A stretch of 30,258 nucleotides of DNA, taken from CAIQIA01 sp945861105. GTDB taxonomy: Bacteria; Cyanobacteriota; Cyanobacteriia; PCC-6307; Cyanobiaceae. The stretch spans positions 1 through 30,258 of the forward strand of contig CANLCC010000025.1 of NCBI GenBank assembly GCA_947488815.1, read 5' to 3'. The notes beneath the pieces were generated by a model. It was not told the origin of the DNA. It did no database searches and saw only the letters and a program-made list of their open reading frames with translations. Of this stretch, positions 15,694 to 23,356 are shown one piece after another. The position numbers were made by a program, and so were the translations under genes. Every line of letters begins with the position of its first letter. Positions within the stretch are counted from its first letter, which is position 1.

Positions 15694-16142
15694 GATGGCT
15701 GCTGACCTGGGCGGGACTGCTCCTGGTTCTGCTGGTCCCGGTGCCGATGGCCCTGGCCCTGCGGTCGCTGGATCCGGCGGCCGGTGTGGTGGAGGTGCTG
15801 CAGCTGCCGGTGTCGGTCGCCCAGCACGATTGCTGGCGGCAGGCCGAAGCGCAGGTCTGGGAACCGTGGCTGGAACGGCAGCAGGGCTACCGCGGTCGTG
15901 ACCTGCTCTGGGATCCGCGGCGGGAGCAGGCGGTGGTGCTGGTGGGTTGGGACAGCCAGGCGGCCTGGGACGCCATCCCCGCCGCGGCGATCGAGCAGAC
16001 CCAGTCGGCCTTCGATGGCAGCCTGCAACGCTGCCTGGGCACCACCTCCCCGAGCCCCTTACCCCTGGAACGCAGTGGAGTCGTGCGTCCAGTCCTCCCC
16101 CCGGTCGGCCCCACGACCGACACCCTGGGGATGCCGTCCTAG
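15690..16142 (+). CDS. TIGR03792-type uncharacterised cyanobacterial protein
   Basis: A 150-residue protein with an N-terminal membrane segment (about residues 3-23) followed by a domain that resembles the TIGR03792 family: EVLQLPVSVAQHDCW, GYRGRDLLWDPR, VVLVGWDSQAAWDAIP and a helix ending AFDGSL. The pattern of strand, helix, strand with a GW-W core recalls small antibiotic-monooxygenase/dimeric alpha-beta barrel proteins, but no activity is known. A low-complexity Pro/Thr tail follows. It is coupled to ispF by a four-base overlap. The capsule-locus gene glf begins 25 bases downstream, so this gene marks the boundary between core genes and the polysaccharide region. Confidence 0.8.
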   Translation: MRWLLTWAGLLLVLLVPVPMALALRSLDPAAGVVEVLQLPVSVAQHDCWRQAEAQVWEPWLERQQGYRGRDLLWDPRREQAVVLVGWDSQAAWDAIPAAAIEQTQSAFDGSLQRCLGTTSPSPLPLERSGVVRPVLPPVGPTTDTLGMPS

Positions 16143-16167
16143 AACAGAGCGCGATTGCATTCTCTTC

Positions 16168-17307
16168 ATGACTGCCGCCGCGACCTACCCCTACGATTTT
16201 CTGGTCGTGGGCGCCGGCCTGTTCGGAAGCTGCTTCGCTCGCATCGCCACAGACAATGGCCACCGCGTCAAAGTGATTGACCGTCGTCCACACATTGGCG
16301 GCAACTGTTATACCGAAGAGCGAGAGCGCATTCATATTCATCGCTACGGACCGCATATTTTTCATACCTCGAACGAGGCTGTCTGGGGTTTTATTAATCG
16401 CTTCGCCACATTCAATAATTTCATCAACTCGCCACTGGCGTTGTCGCGGGGGCAGTTGCTGAGTCTGCCCTTCAACATGCACACCTTTTACCAGCTGTGG
16501 CAGACCCGCACCCCTGAAGAGGCCAAGGCCCGCATTGAAGAGCAGCGCCTGGTGCTTGATCGGGCACCTGCCAACCTGGAAGAGCAGGCCCTGACCCTGG
16601 TTGGCCATGACATCTATGAACGCCTGATTCTGGGCTATACCCAGAAGCAGTGGCAGAAGCATCCCCGTGAATTGCCGGCCGAAATCATTCGGCGACTGCC
16701 GGTTCGTTTTACCTACGACTGTAATTACTTCAACGACCGTTACCAGGGCATTCCTGTTGAGGGGTATACCCAGGTTTTCGATCGTTTGCTGCAGGGTATT
16801 GATGTGCAAGTGGGTGTTGATTTCCACGAATCCCGCGGGCATTGGGAGTCGCAGGCGGCGAAGATTGTCTATACCGGCAAGATCGATGAGCTTTTCGGCT
16901 TCAGCGAAGGAGAGTTGGAGTATCGCGCCCTCAAGTTTGAAGACACCTGGCATCAGCAACGAAACGTGCAGGGCAACGCAGTGATCAATTACTGCGACTC
17001 TGATGTGCCCTGGACTCGCATGATCGAGCACAAGCACTTCAGCCCACAGGCTGATGATCCCGCCTGCTCGGTGGTCACCAAGGAGACTCCGATGGCGTGG
17101 TCACGCACTGAAACCCCCTATTACCCAATCAATAACGATGCCAATATGGCCATCTACAAGGCCTACGCCGATCGTGCCGCCAGCCTTGATCGCTACATTC
17201 TTGGAGGTCGCCTTGCCGAGTACAAGTACTACGACATGCACGCGGTGATCGGCTCTGCCCTGTTGCGCTGCCAGTCGATGGGGCTATCTGTGGACACCCC
17301 GGCTTGA
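16168..17307 (+). CDS. glf: UDP-galactopyranose mutase
   Basis: A 379-residue flavoenzyme that interconverts UDP-galactopyranose and UDP-galactofuranose, the donor for galactofuranose in surface glycans. The FAD-binding motif VVGAGLFGSCFAR is at the N-terminus. RRPHIGGNCYTE, YGPHIFHTSNEAVW, LPFNMHTFYQLW, ILGYTQKQW, RFTYDCNYFNDRYQGIPVEG, the segment around PYYPINNDAN and LGGRLAEYKYYDMHAVIG are family hallmarks, including the arginine that contacts UDP. Length is typical. ATG at 16168 directly precedes the flavin fold. GC content falls inside the gene compared with its left neighbours. Its stop overlaps the next gene's ATG (TGATG). Together with the GlfT2-like transferase at 23357-25813 it predicts a galactofuranose-containing capsule. 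Confidence 0.97.
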   Translation: MTAAATYPYDFLVVGAGLFGSCFARIATDNGHRVKVIDRRPHIGGNCYTEERERIHIHRYGPHIFHTSNEAVWGFINRFATFNNFINSPLALSRGQLLSLPFNMHTFYQLWQTRTPEEAKARIEEQRLVLDRAPANLEEQALTLVGHDIYERLILGYTQKQWQKHPRELPAEIIRRLPVRFTYDCNYFNDRYQGIPVEGYTQVFDRLLQGIDVQVGVDFHESRGHWESQAAKIVYTGKIDELFGFSEGELEYRALKFEDTWHQQRNVQGNAVINYCDSDVPWTRMIEHKHFSPQADDPACSVVTKETPMAWSRTETPYYPINNDANMAIYKAYADRAASLDRYILGGRLAEYKYYDMHAVIGSALLRCQSMGLSVDTPA

Positions 17308-19214
17308 TGGGGCGGTTGAGGCTGTTCGGCTGGCGTCAATGGCCCCTGCTGCTGCGGTTGCGTCGATCTGACTGGATCTGTCTTGATGATGAACTGCTGA
17401 GCCCGGACCCCCTGCCCGCAGGCTGGTACGTGCTCAGCATCCGTTGCCCGCAGGCCGACCATTCCATTCTGTCGATCCGTCCGGGGCAGCTCTGTTCCCT
17501 CGGTCGCGGCCAGCTACGGCGGCGGGTTCTGCGGCTTGGCCGGCGGCAGCAGTTGCGTCTGGCCCTTGCGGCACCGCTGCACAGTGGGCAGATCGACCGC
17601 CTCGATCTCCTGCGGATCCCCGGGTGGCGGGCCTGGGGGCTGATCAACCGCAAACTTGGGCGTTTCCAGGTTCTTGAGCGGGGTTCTTCGCCACGCCGGC
17701 GGCGTTGGCAGCGATACAACCGCCTGCTGGCCCGATCGGGGGCCAGCCGTGTGAGTCTTGCTCAATGGTTACGGCATCTTGCTCATCTCGGCAGGCGTCA
17801 CCCGGCTGTGGTCTGCAGAACCATTCCTCCTGTGGGGTGGACGCTGCTGCAGGGTCCTGACCTGACCCTTGACCCGCTGGTGGCGGGACATCTGGCTGCA
17901 GTGTGCAGCCAGCGCCATGATCTGGATCTGCTCCACGGCGATCTGCTTGAACTCAATGCCAGTGGCCGCCCTGGCCGAGCTGTGTTGTTGCCGATCTGGG
18001 ATCCCGAGTTGTTCCGCGCCAATCCCCGCTGCCATGGCGTCTGGTTGGTCAGGGAGACTGTGCTGGATCGATGTCGCCATGCCCTGCGGTCGTCCGGCCT
18101 GCCTACCGACGACCCCTGGCTGCGTCTGGAACTGTTGCATCAGTTGCAGCATGATCGGATCGGCCATCTGCCCCAGGTGCTGAGCACCCGTCAACGGCCA
18201 CTGCAATCCCTGGATGTGGACGAATGGGAAGGGGTTGTGCGCCAGTGGTTGAGGCAGCGGAGGCCAGATTTGCAGGTCTGGCGCGAGGGGGATCTTGGGC
18301 TGCGTCTTGATCCGCTGCCTTCCGCTGCCAGATGCGAGGACGATCCGGTCCGGGTTTCCATCATTATCCCCACCCGGGATCGTTGTGATCTGCTCCGTCA
18401 ATGTCTGGAGTCCATCCAGGCACTCACGCTGCCCTTGGATCACGGCAAGTGCGAGATCTTGATTGTCGACAATGGATCGCGAGATCCTGAAACTCTTCAT
18501 TATTTGCAAGAGCTTGAAGAGCAGAAGATCGTCCGTGTATTGCGTGATGCAGGTGCGTTCAACTACTCGCGGCTCAATAATTTTGCGGTCCGTCACAGTG
18601 AGGGGAATGTTCTCCTATTTCTGAACAACGATACGGAAGTGATTTCAGAGTACTGGTTGCAGCGTCTTGTGGCCCAGGCCGAACGGGCAGAGATTGGGGC
18701 GGTGGGGGCCTGCCTGCTGTTCGGCGATGGGACCGTTCAGCACGGGGGTGTGTTACTGGGAATCGGCGGTGTTGCGGGGCACGCCCATAAGTATCGTTCG
18801 GGTCAAGATGAGGGGGATTTGTTGACGTTGCGATTGCGCCGCCAATGTGCAGCTGTCACGGGGGCAGTCCTCGCGGTGGAACGCAACAAGTTCAACGCAG
18901 TTGGTGGCTTTGATGAAGACGGTCTGGCCGTGAACTACAACGACGTTGACCTGTGCCTGCGCTTGGCTTCGCAGGGCTGGCCGACCTTATGCTGCCCTGA
19001 TGTGCGTCTTTTCCACCATGAGTCGCGTAGCCGAGGCGCACCCACGGGCATGGCTTACCAACAATGGCAACAGGAACGTGCCACCATGGAACGCCGCTGG
19101 GGAGCTCTGATGAAGAATGACCCCTGGTACAACCCGCACTTCAGTCGTCACGAAGAGAACTACAGCCTGAGGCTGTTGGAACGGTTGCCGGGACTGAGAT
19201 CATGGGGGGGCTGA
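17307..19214 (+). CDS. GT2 family glycosyltransferase with long unassigned N-terminal region
   Basis: A 635-residue protein. The C-terminal half (about residues 350-600) is a GT-A fold family 2 glycosyltransferase: VSIIIPTRDRCDLLRQCLES, ILIVDNGS, a nucleotide/metal segment FLNNDTEVI near 438-446, GAVGACLLFGDGTVQHGG, VTGAVLAVERNKF, GGFDEDGLAVNYNDVDLCLR and a final WQQERATMERRW. This resembles rhamnosyl/O-antigen type transferases such as those in rgp and wbb loci. Residues 1-340 are Arg/Leu-rich and I cannot assign them. ATG at 17307 overlaps the glf stop; a TTG three bases earlier is possible. It probably adds a sugar to the capsule repeat unit in the cytoplasm. Donor and linkage are unknown. 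Confidence 0.9.
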   Translation: MGRLRLFGWRQWPLLLRLRRSDWICLDDELLSPDPLPAGWYVLSIRCPQADHSILSIRPGQLCSLGRGQLRRRVLRLGRRQQLRLALAAPLHSGQIDRLDLLRIPGWRAWGLINRKLGRFQVLERGSSPRRRRWQRYNRLLARSGASRVSLAQWLRHLAHLGRRHPAVVCRTIPPVGWTLLQGPDLTLDPLVAGHLAAVCSQRHDLDLLHGDLLELNASGRPGRAVLLPIWDPELFRANPRCHGVWLVRETVLDRCRHALRSSGLPTDDPWLRLELLHQLQHDRIGHLPQVLSTRQRPLQSLDVDEWEGVVRQWLRQRRPDLQVWREGDLGLRLDPLPSAARCEDDPVRVSIIIPTRDRCDLLRQCLESIQALTLPLDHGKCEILIVDNGSRDPETLHYLQELEEQKIVRVLRDAGAFNYSRLNNFAVRHSEGNVLLFLNNDTEVISEYWLQRLVAQAERAEIGAVGACLLFGDGTVQHGGVLLGIGGVAGHAHKYRSGQDEGDLLTLRLRRQCAAVTGAVLAVERNKFNAVGGFDEDGLAVNYNDVDLCLRLASQGWPTLCCPDVRLFHHESRSRGAPTGMAYQQWQQERATMERRWGALMKNDPWYNPHFSRHEENYSLRLLERLPGLRSWGG

Positions 19215-19289
19215 GTGAAAGTCATGCATGATGTCTGATGTGAATTACCGGAAATCTGTCAAGCTGTGGTCTGCTTGAAGGCAAAAGCT

Positions 19290-19311
19290 GTAATCATTGC
19301 CAGCTGATTAC
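19290..19311. promoter_or_regulatory. Dyad symmetry ahead of the methyltransferase-like gene
   Basis: GTAATCA and TGATTAC form a perfect 7-bp inverted repeat with an eight-base spacer, in the AT-rich 158-base gap between the GT2 and methyltransferase-like genes. A short CTAGG/CCTAG repeat around a TTGACT (a possible -35 box) lies closer to the start, near 19338-19356. No good -10 was found. It could be an operator or the end-of-transcript hairpin for the glf-GT2 message. No T-run follows. Confidence 0.35.
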
Positions 19312-19372
19312 TGACTGTTCAAACCAGTGCCCCCAGTGCTAGGTTGACTGGGCCTAGTGAGACACTCCAAGC

Positions 19373-20467
19373 GTGACCAAGCCAACTGTGGTCGTTATTG
19401 CGCCTGAAGAGCGCATAGAGAAGTTGCTCAGGCTTTTGAATCTTTACGATGATGATCGAATTGTTTATACCTCCTTTGACCCCAATGCTGTCAACGCTCC
19501 TTTGGGTAGACGCTCTGTCCTGCCGCCATCAGCAATTGACTTCCAGTCAATTGAGCACGTCTTGATTGCAAGTTTTGACGTCTTCCAAGAATACACGGAT
19601 ATCTTTTCTGAGCTCTCCAGTCGCAGCTTCCCCCGCGAAAAAGTAACATCAATCTTTGAGTCGCACCAAACAATGCTCGTCTTTGAGCGTCTTTTTGGAG
19701 TGCCATATAAGTCAAACCGCGACCTCGCTCAAGCTCTGATTTTTAATGATTGCTTCGAGCGACTTAATTATGCTTACGGTGCTATTCTTGCCGTAGAGCA
19801 AGCAAAGCGTCTTAACTTGCCAGGTGTTACGCTCATTGAAACTGGTGTCTGGACAGGTCGTGGTCTGCGTAATCTTTGTGAGTGGGCGAGTCTCCTAAGA
19901 TATACATTTGAGCTCGATGTGTACGTTTCAGGTTTCGACACGGGGCAAGGCTTGCCGAAGTGTACTGATTGGAGAGATCATCCTGAGCTTTGGCAAGAAG
20001 GTGAAATGGTGATGCCAGATCTCAACCTTCTGCGCAGTCAACTCCCGTCATTCTGCACTCTTGAAATTGGCGATGTCGCTCAAACTGCTCCTCGCTATCT
20101 TCAGCACCTTAACCTGAAATCTCGCCCAATCGGTTTCTTCGCTTTGGATGTTGACCTATACACATCCAGTGTTGATGCGTTGAAGCTTTTGGAAGGTGAT
20201 CCGGAGACGTTGCTACCAGCTGTAGGGGTTTGGATTGACGATTCATATGTCAACGTCATGCAGAATAACTACTGTGGTGAAGCATTGGCAATCGCCGAGT
20301 ACAATCATCGCAATCATCTTCGCAAAATTGATATTAAGAAAGTGCGTCCAAATCACCAATCAATGCTATGGCATTACTGTTTTGCTTTTGCTCATATCTT
20401 TGATCATCCCGTGCGTCAAGGTCAGAGACCCTCAGCTCTGATTGGATTTAATCATTGTGACTATTGA
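19373..20467 (+). CDS. Class I SAM methyltransferase-like protein in capsule locus
   Basis: A 364-residue two-part protein. Residues 1-100 look like a small alpha/beta domain (TVVVIAP, then VLIASFDVF), similar in style to the Rossmann-like sugar-binding halves of polysaccharide tailoring enzymes. From about residue 150, TLIETGVWTGRGLRNL, VSGFDTGQGLPKC and IGFFALDVDLYTSSVDALKL (D259 and D261) resemble TylF/macrocin-type O-methyltransferases, with a final WIDDSY region. Function is therefore probably O-methylation of a sugar, but I could not confirm a full SAM motif. The start is a GTG at 19373. The gene is strikingly AT-rich (24 G/C of 60 at 19741-19800), unlike core genes here, so transfer from another organism is likely. 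Confidence 0.72.
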   Translation: MTKPTVVVIAPEERIEKLLRLLNLYDDDRIVYTSFDPNAVNAPLGRRSVLPPSAIDFQSIEHVLIASFDVFQEYTDIFSELSSRSFPREKVTSIFESHQTMLVFERLFGVPYKSNRDLAQALIFNDCFERLNYAYGAILAVEQAKRLNLPGVTLIETGVWTGRGLRNLCEWASLLRYTFELDVYVSGFDTGQGLPKCTDWRDHPELWQEGEMVMPDLNLLRSQLPSFCTLEIGDVAQTAPRYLQHLNLKSRPIGFFALDVDLYTSSVDALKLLEGDPETLLPAVGVWIDDSYVNVMQNNYCGEALAIAEYNHRNHLRKIDIKKVRPNHQSMLWHYCFAFAHIFDHPVRQGQRPSALIGFNHCDY

Positions 20468-20540
20468 CGATTATTCACTCGATCTTTCATAGCTTAACTC
20501 TTAAGTTGATCACATATCCCGAACATCCAGGCAATAGAAA

Positions 20541-20573
20541 TCTCCCTGTAGCGCTCTTGATTCTGCAGGGAGA
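20541..20573. terminator. Hairpin between convergent methyltransferase-like gene and kpsE
   Basis: TCTCCCTGTAG and CTGCAGGGAGA pair as an 11-bp stem with one G-U pair and an 11-base loop, inside the 158-base gap between two convergent genes. After the stem the minus strand reads TTTCTATT and the plus strand CTATTATT, both moderately T-rich. It is well placed to act as a shared bidirectional terminator, mainly for the kps run ending at 20626. Confidence 0.65.
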
Positions 20574-20625
20574 CTATTATTAAGAAAGGCCTCAAAAGCA
20601 GGACCTATTCTGAGTTGCAGAAAGA

Positions 20626-21873
20626 TTACGCACGATCTTTGGTGATTGTTAAAAGCATGACATAGAAGCTGTAGATGCCAAGGGCAACTAGCAGAACTGT
20701 TCCATAGGCTTTCCATCGCCAATACTTAAGTTGTCGTTCAGGCGTGATTGGCTTGTCGATGTACAGCAAAAACTTTTGGCGTTTACTGGCATCAACTCTT
20801 GCTTTTTGGTAGCTAGCAACCGATGCTTTGTAGATCTCCACTGAAAGTTGTAATTTTGAAGCCAGCTGTGATTCGATGACTGGACGGCGAGCCGAATCGC
20901 CTCCCTTCGCATCCAACTGAGTCGCTTGTTCCTTCTTGATGAGCTCTTGCAAGGAACTCATTCGGTCTCGCAGTGCAATAAGATCAGGATCATTGCGATC
21001 AGAGTATTTAGATAAAGCAACAGCATATTCAATGGCCGCCTTTGAATATTCACTCTTGAGCTCTTTGAGGTAAGCCGTATTAAGTTTGCGTTCTGAATCA
21101 GAGTCGACGGTTCTAGTTTTGACTCGAAATGCTTGAATTGTTTTAGATGCAGACTCCACGTCTTTTTCCGCTGCTTCCATCTGCTTTTTGCTGCTGGCTA
21201 ACTCTTGCTCAAGTATGCGCTGATTGAACTTGTCTATAAACTGGTTGGAGTATATGAGAAGCTGTTTGTTAATCTCAAGGCTAAGCTCTGGATTAAAAGC
21301 AATTGTAGACATCTCGATAGATCCACTTGTGTCATCCGTCTCAACTCTAATCTTGGGTGCTAAGTACTCTGAAAGGGCTTCCCTCGTTGGATTTCCATTG
21401 AAACGTGAGATTGGATCAATGCCTGGCAGACTAAATTGCTTAGAAAGGCCAAGGTCTCTGTCCAGCTGCTTGATGACACCGGGTGAACGCAAAAATAGTT
21501 TCAGATACTTTGCGTCTTGCTGTGATGACGCGTAATTCTTGGAAAATATTGCAGCAAAGCCTTCCGCAGCAGTGTCTGTATTGTCCGCAGATTTGATCAA
21601 AAACTTTGAACGGGTCTCATACCTCGGTGCCGCCATCCCTAAGAAAAATACACCTGAGGGGATGGCGATCGACACCAAAGTCACTAATCCCCAACGAATC
21701 TTTGGTCGTCGCCGCTTACGCAACAACTTCAATTGGTCAGGTGAATTGGGATCAGATGCTCCACTGCCAACACTAGGATCTGATGTTATGGGATGAGAAT
21801 CATCTTTTGGTTTGCGGCTTAATAAGCCTTCAAGGGCATGATCAACGCCAAGGAAATCGTCGTAGATGCTCAT
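20626..21873 (-). CDS. kpsE: Capsule polysaccharide export inner-membrane protein KpsE
   Basis: A 415-residue polysaccharide co-polymerase of the KpsE/BexC/CtrB type, which links the inner-membrane ABC transporter to the outer-membrane channel. The cytoplasmic N-terminal tail is about 60 residues. Membrane segment one is near 61-81 (WGLVTLVSIAIPSGVFFLGM). A long periplasmic region follows, with the ETRSKFLIKS strand, FSKNYASSQQDAKYLKLFLR and LRSPGVIKQLDRDL. An extended coiled coil occupies about 215-370. A proline-containing IDKPITPERQ precedes a second membrane segment near the C-terminus. Its start overlaps kpsT (ATGA). Its DNA is AT-rich (25 G/C of 60 at 21061-21120). It is the last gene of the run and ends before the hairpin. 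Confidence 0.93.
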   Translation of the reverse strand: MSIYDDFLGVDHALEGLLSRKPKDDSHPITSDPSVGSGASDPNSPDQLKLLRKRRRPKIRWGLVTLVSIAIPSGVFFLGMAAPRYETRSKFLIKSADNTDTAAEGFAAIFSKNYASSQQDAKYLKLFLRSPGVIKQLDRDLGLSKQFSLPGIDPISRFNGNPTREALSEYLAPKIRVETDDTSGSIEMSTIAFNPELSLEINKQLLIYSNQFIDKFNQRILEQELASSKKQMEAAEKDVESASKTIQAFRVKTRTVDSDSERKLNTAYLKELKSEYSKAAIEYAVALSKYSDRNDPDLIALRDRMSSLQELIKKEQATQLDAKGGDSARRPVIESQLASKLQLSVEIYKASVASYQKARVDASKRQKFLLYIDKPITPERQLKYWRWKAYGTVLLVALGIYSFYVMLLTITKDRA

Positions 21874-22568
21874 TGTCGTGCAAGAAAAAGTTCTTTAAAC
21901 CCTGGCTCGACCAGGATGCGTTTATGAATCTCGACGGCCTCCAAGACGTCATTGTACTTGTAAAAGTGCCCATCGACCAGCACTAAGGCGTAGTCACAGT
22001 CGGCCTCGAGCCCTAAGAGGTTGTGGTCGACCATGATGAAGTCAGACTGTTGTCTTTTGCGCATCAAATGTTCTCTGCACTTGACACGAAATGCTTCGTC
22101 CCCAACGGATGTAATCTCATCAATTAAGTAAACATCAAAATCGAATGCCATTGACAGGCCAAATGTTACCCGTGCTTTCATCCCGCTAGAGTAGGACTTA
22201 AATGGTCGATCATAGTAGTTGCCAATATCTGCAAAACTTTGAACAAAGTTAATCTTGTCTTGAATCTCGTCTTCGTCTTTGCAGTGAATCATGGCTACAA
22301 ACCTTACATTTTCACGAGCGGAGAGACTGCCCTGAAAGCCGCCAACAAGACCGACTGGCCAGCTAACTGTGCAGTCTGCAGTAATTCTCCCTTTGTCAGG
22401 TTCATCAATCCCGCCTATCAGATTAATCAGAGTAGACTTTCCTGCGCCATTGCGCCCCAATAAGGCAACAGATTGACCTTGCGGCAGCGCCAACGTTAAA
22501 TCTCTGAAAATATAGTTCCGTACACCCTTATGGAAGTAAGACTTTGTGATATTGTGAAGCTCGATCAT
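21870..22568 (-). CDS. kpsT: Capsule export ABC transporter ATPase KpsT
   Basis: A 232-residue ATP-binding subunit that powers capsule polysaccharide export. Walker A is GRNGAGKST at residues 38-46. The family's WPVGLVGGFQGSLSARENV segment follows. The signature motif is YSSGMKARVTFGL, Walker B is FDVYLIDEI with the catalytic acidic residue, and the H-loop lies in IMVDHNL. It is short, without the C-terminal sugar-recognition domain of Wzt, so it belongs with the KpsT/BexA/CtrD group that exports glycans on a common Kdo-lipid anchor. This agrees with kpsC in the same locus. It overlaps both kpsM and kpsE by four bases. Confidence 0.95.
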   Translation of the reverse strand: MIELHNITKSYFHKGVRNYIFRDLTLALPQGQSVALLGRNGAGKSTLINLIGGIDEPDKGRITADCTVSWPVGLVGGFQGSLSARENVRFVAMIHCKDEDEIQDKINFVQSFADIGNYYDRPFKSYSSGMKARVTFGLSMAFDFDVYLIDEITSVGDEAFRVKCREHLMRKRQQSDFIMVDHNLLGLEADCDYALVLVDGHFYKYNDVLEAVEIHKRILVEPGFKELFLARQ

Positions 22569-23341
22569 TGCGATCTCCTCAGCCGACGCTCGACTGAGTT
22601 ATAGGCCCACAATGCAAAAACAACTGTCAGTAATGCAGAGTTAAAAAGGTAAAACATGCTGACGCCTGTGCCCTCAAGGGTGTAATGAGAATTGAAGGCG
22701 TTGCGTGAAAGCTCGACACCTTGAATGATTGGGTTGTAGGAAAGCCACTGCCTGTAAGGCTGGGGAATGTGTGACAATGAAAATAAGGCCCCTGAGATAT
22801 ACCAAAGTGGTCTCATGAACATTGGAATAAAAACTTCAACAACTGGATATAAGCGACCGGCAATCATGAAAAAGATTCCGCACCCAAATGAGAACACAGA
22901 AGTCAACAGTACCGCAGCAAAGAGTCTCGGAAGATCGTCAATGCGCTGCTCAGGGAAAATAACGAAGTAAGGACCGAGAATAATGACCGTCAGCAGGCAA
23001 AGTAAGCCCAGCTCAACCAGAGCCCGTGACACAACAGTATCGATGGGTCTGACTTGCCTATAGAAAAACAAGGCCTCGTTGGCTTGATAGGCGTGTACTG
23101 CTCGAACCGAGGTTTCCGAAAATACCGTAAAGACGACAATGCCTGTTGTGAAGAAGATGATTGGGTCGATAGAGTTGTCGTGGAGTGGATGTAAAAAGGT
23201 AAAAATGACACTAAAGCTGAGAATGGACAAAAGTGGACCAATAATCAGTCCCATGAAGCCAACGTAGTTGTGACTGATGCGGGTGCGAAGCTCCCGAAAA
23301 GTCAGAGCATTAATAACGCGAACACGTGTGGCAACACTCAT
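22565..23341 (-). CDS. kpsM: Capsule export ABC transporter permease KpsM
   Basis: A 258-residue inner-membrane permease of the ABC-2 polysaccharide exporter family. After an amphipathic N-terminal stretch ending in TFRELRTRISHNYVGFMG, six membrane segments can be drawn, with the pair near 30-75, a middle pair around 105-145, and later ones at the C-terminus. SFGCGIFFMIAGRLYPVVEV and YISGALFSLSHIPQPYRQWL are typical of KpsM/BexB/CtrC proteins. It forms the channel with KpsT. It lies 15 bases after the glycosyltransferase gene, and its stop overlaps the kpsT start. AT-rich, like the rest of the cassette. Confidence 0.94.
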   Translation of the reverse strand: MSVATRVRVINALTFRELRTRISHNYVGFMGLIIGPLLSILSFSVIFTFLHPLHDNSIDPIIFFTTGIVVFTVFSETSVRAVHAYQANEALFFYRQVRPIDTVVSRALVELGLLCLLTVIILGPYFVIFPEQRIDDLPRLFAAVLLTSVFSFGCGIFFMIAGRLYPVVEVFIPMFMRPLWYISGALFSLSHIPQPYRQWLSYNPIIQGVELSRNAFNSHYTLEGTGVSMFYLFNSALLTVVFALWAYNSVERRLRRSQ

Positions 23342-23356
23342 GATTGGAATGGATAA

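Noticed and set aside
14932..17037. A 701-codon open frame on the minus strand opposite ispF and glf.
   Set aside because: It is antisense to two strongly supported genes, and its product is His/Pro/Ala-rich with no recognisable motif: a typical shadow of GC-rich coding DNA.
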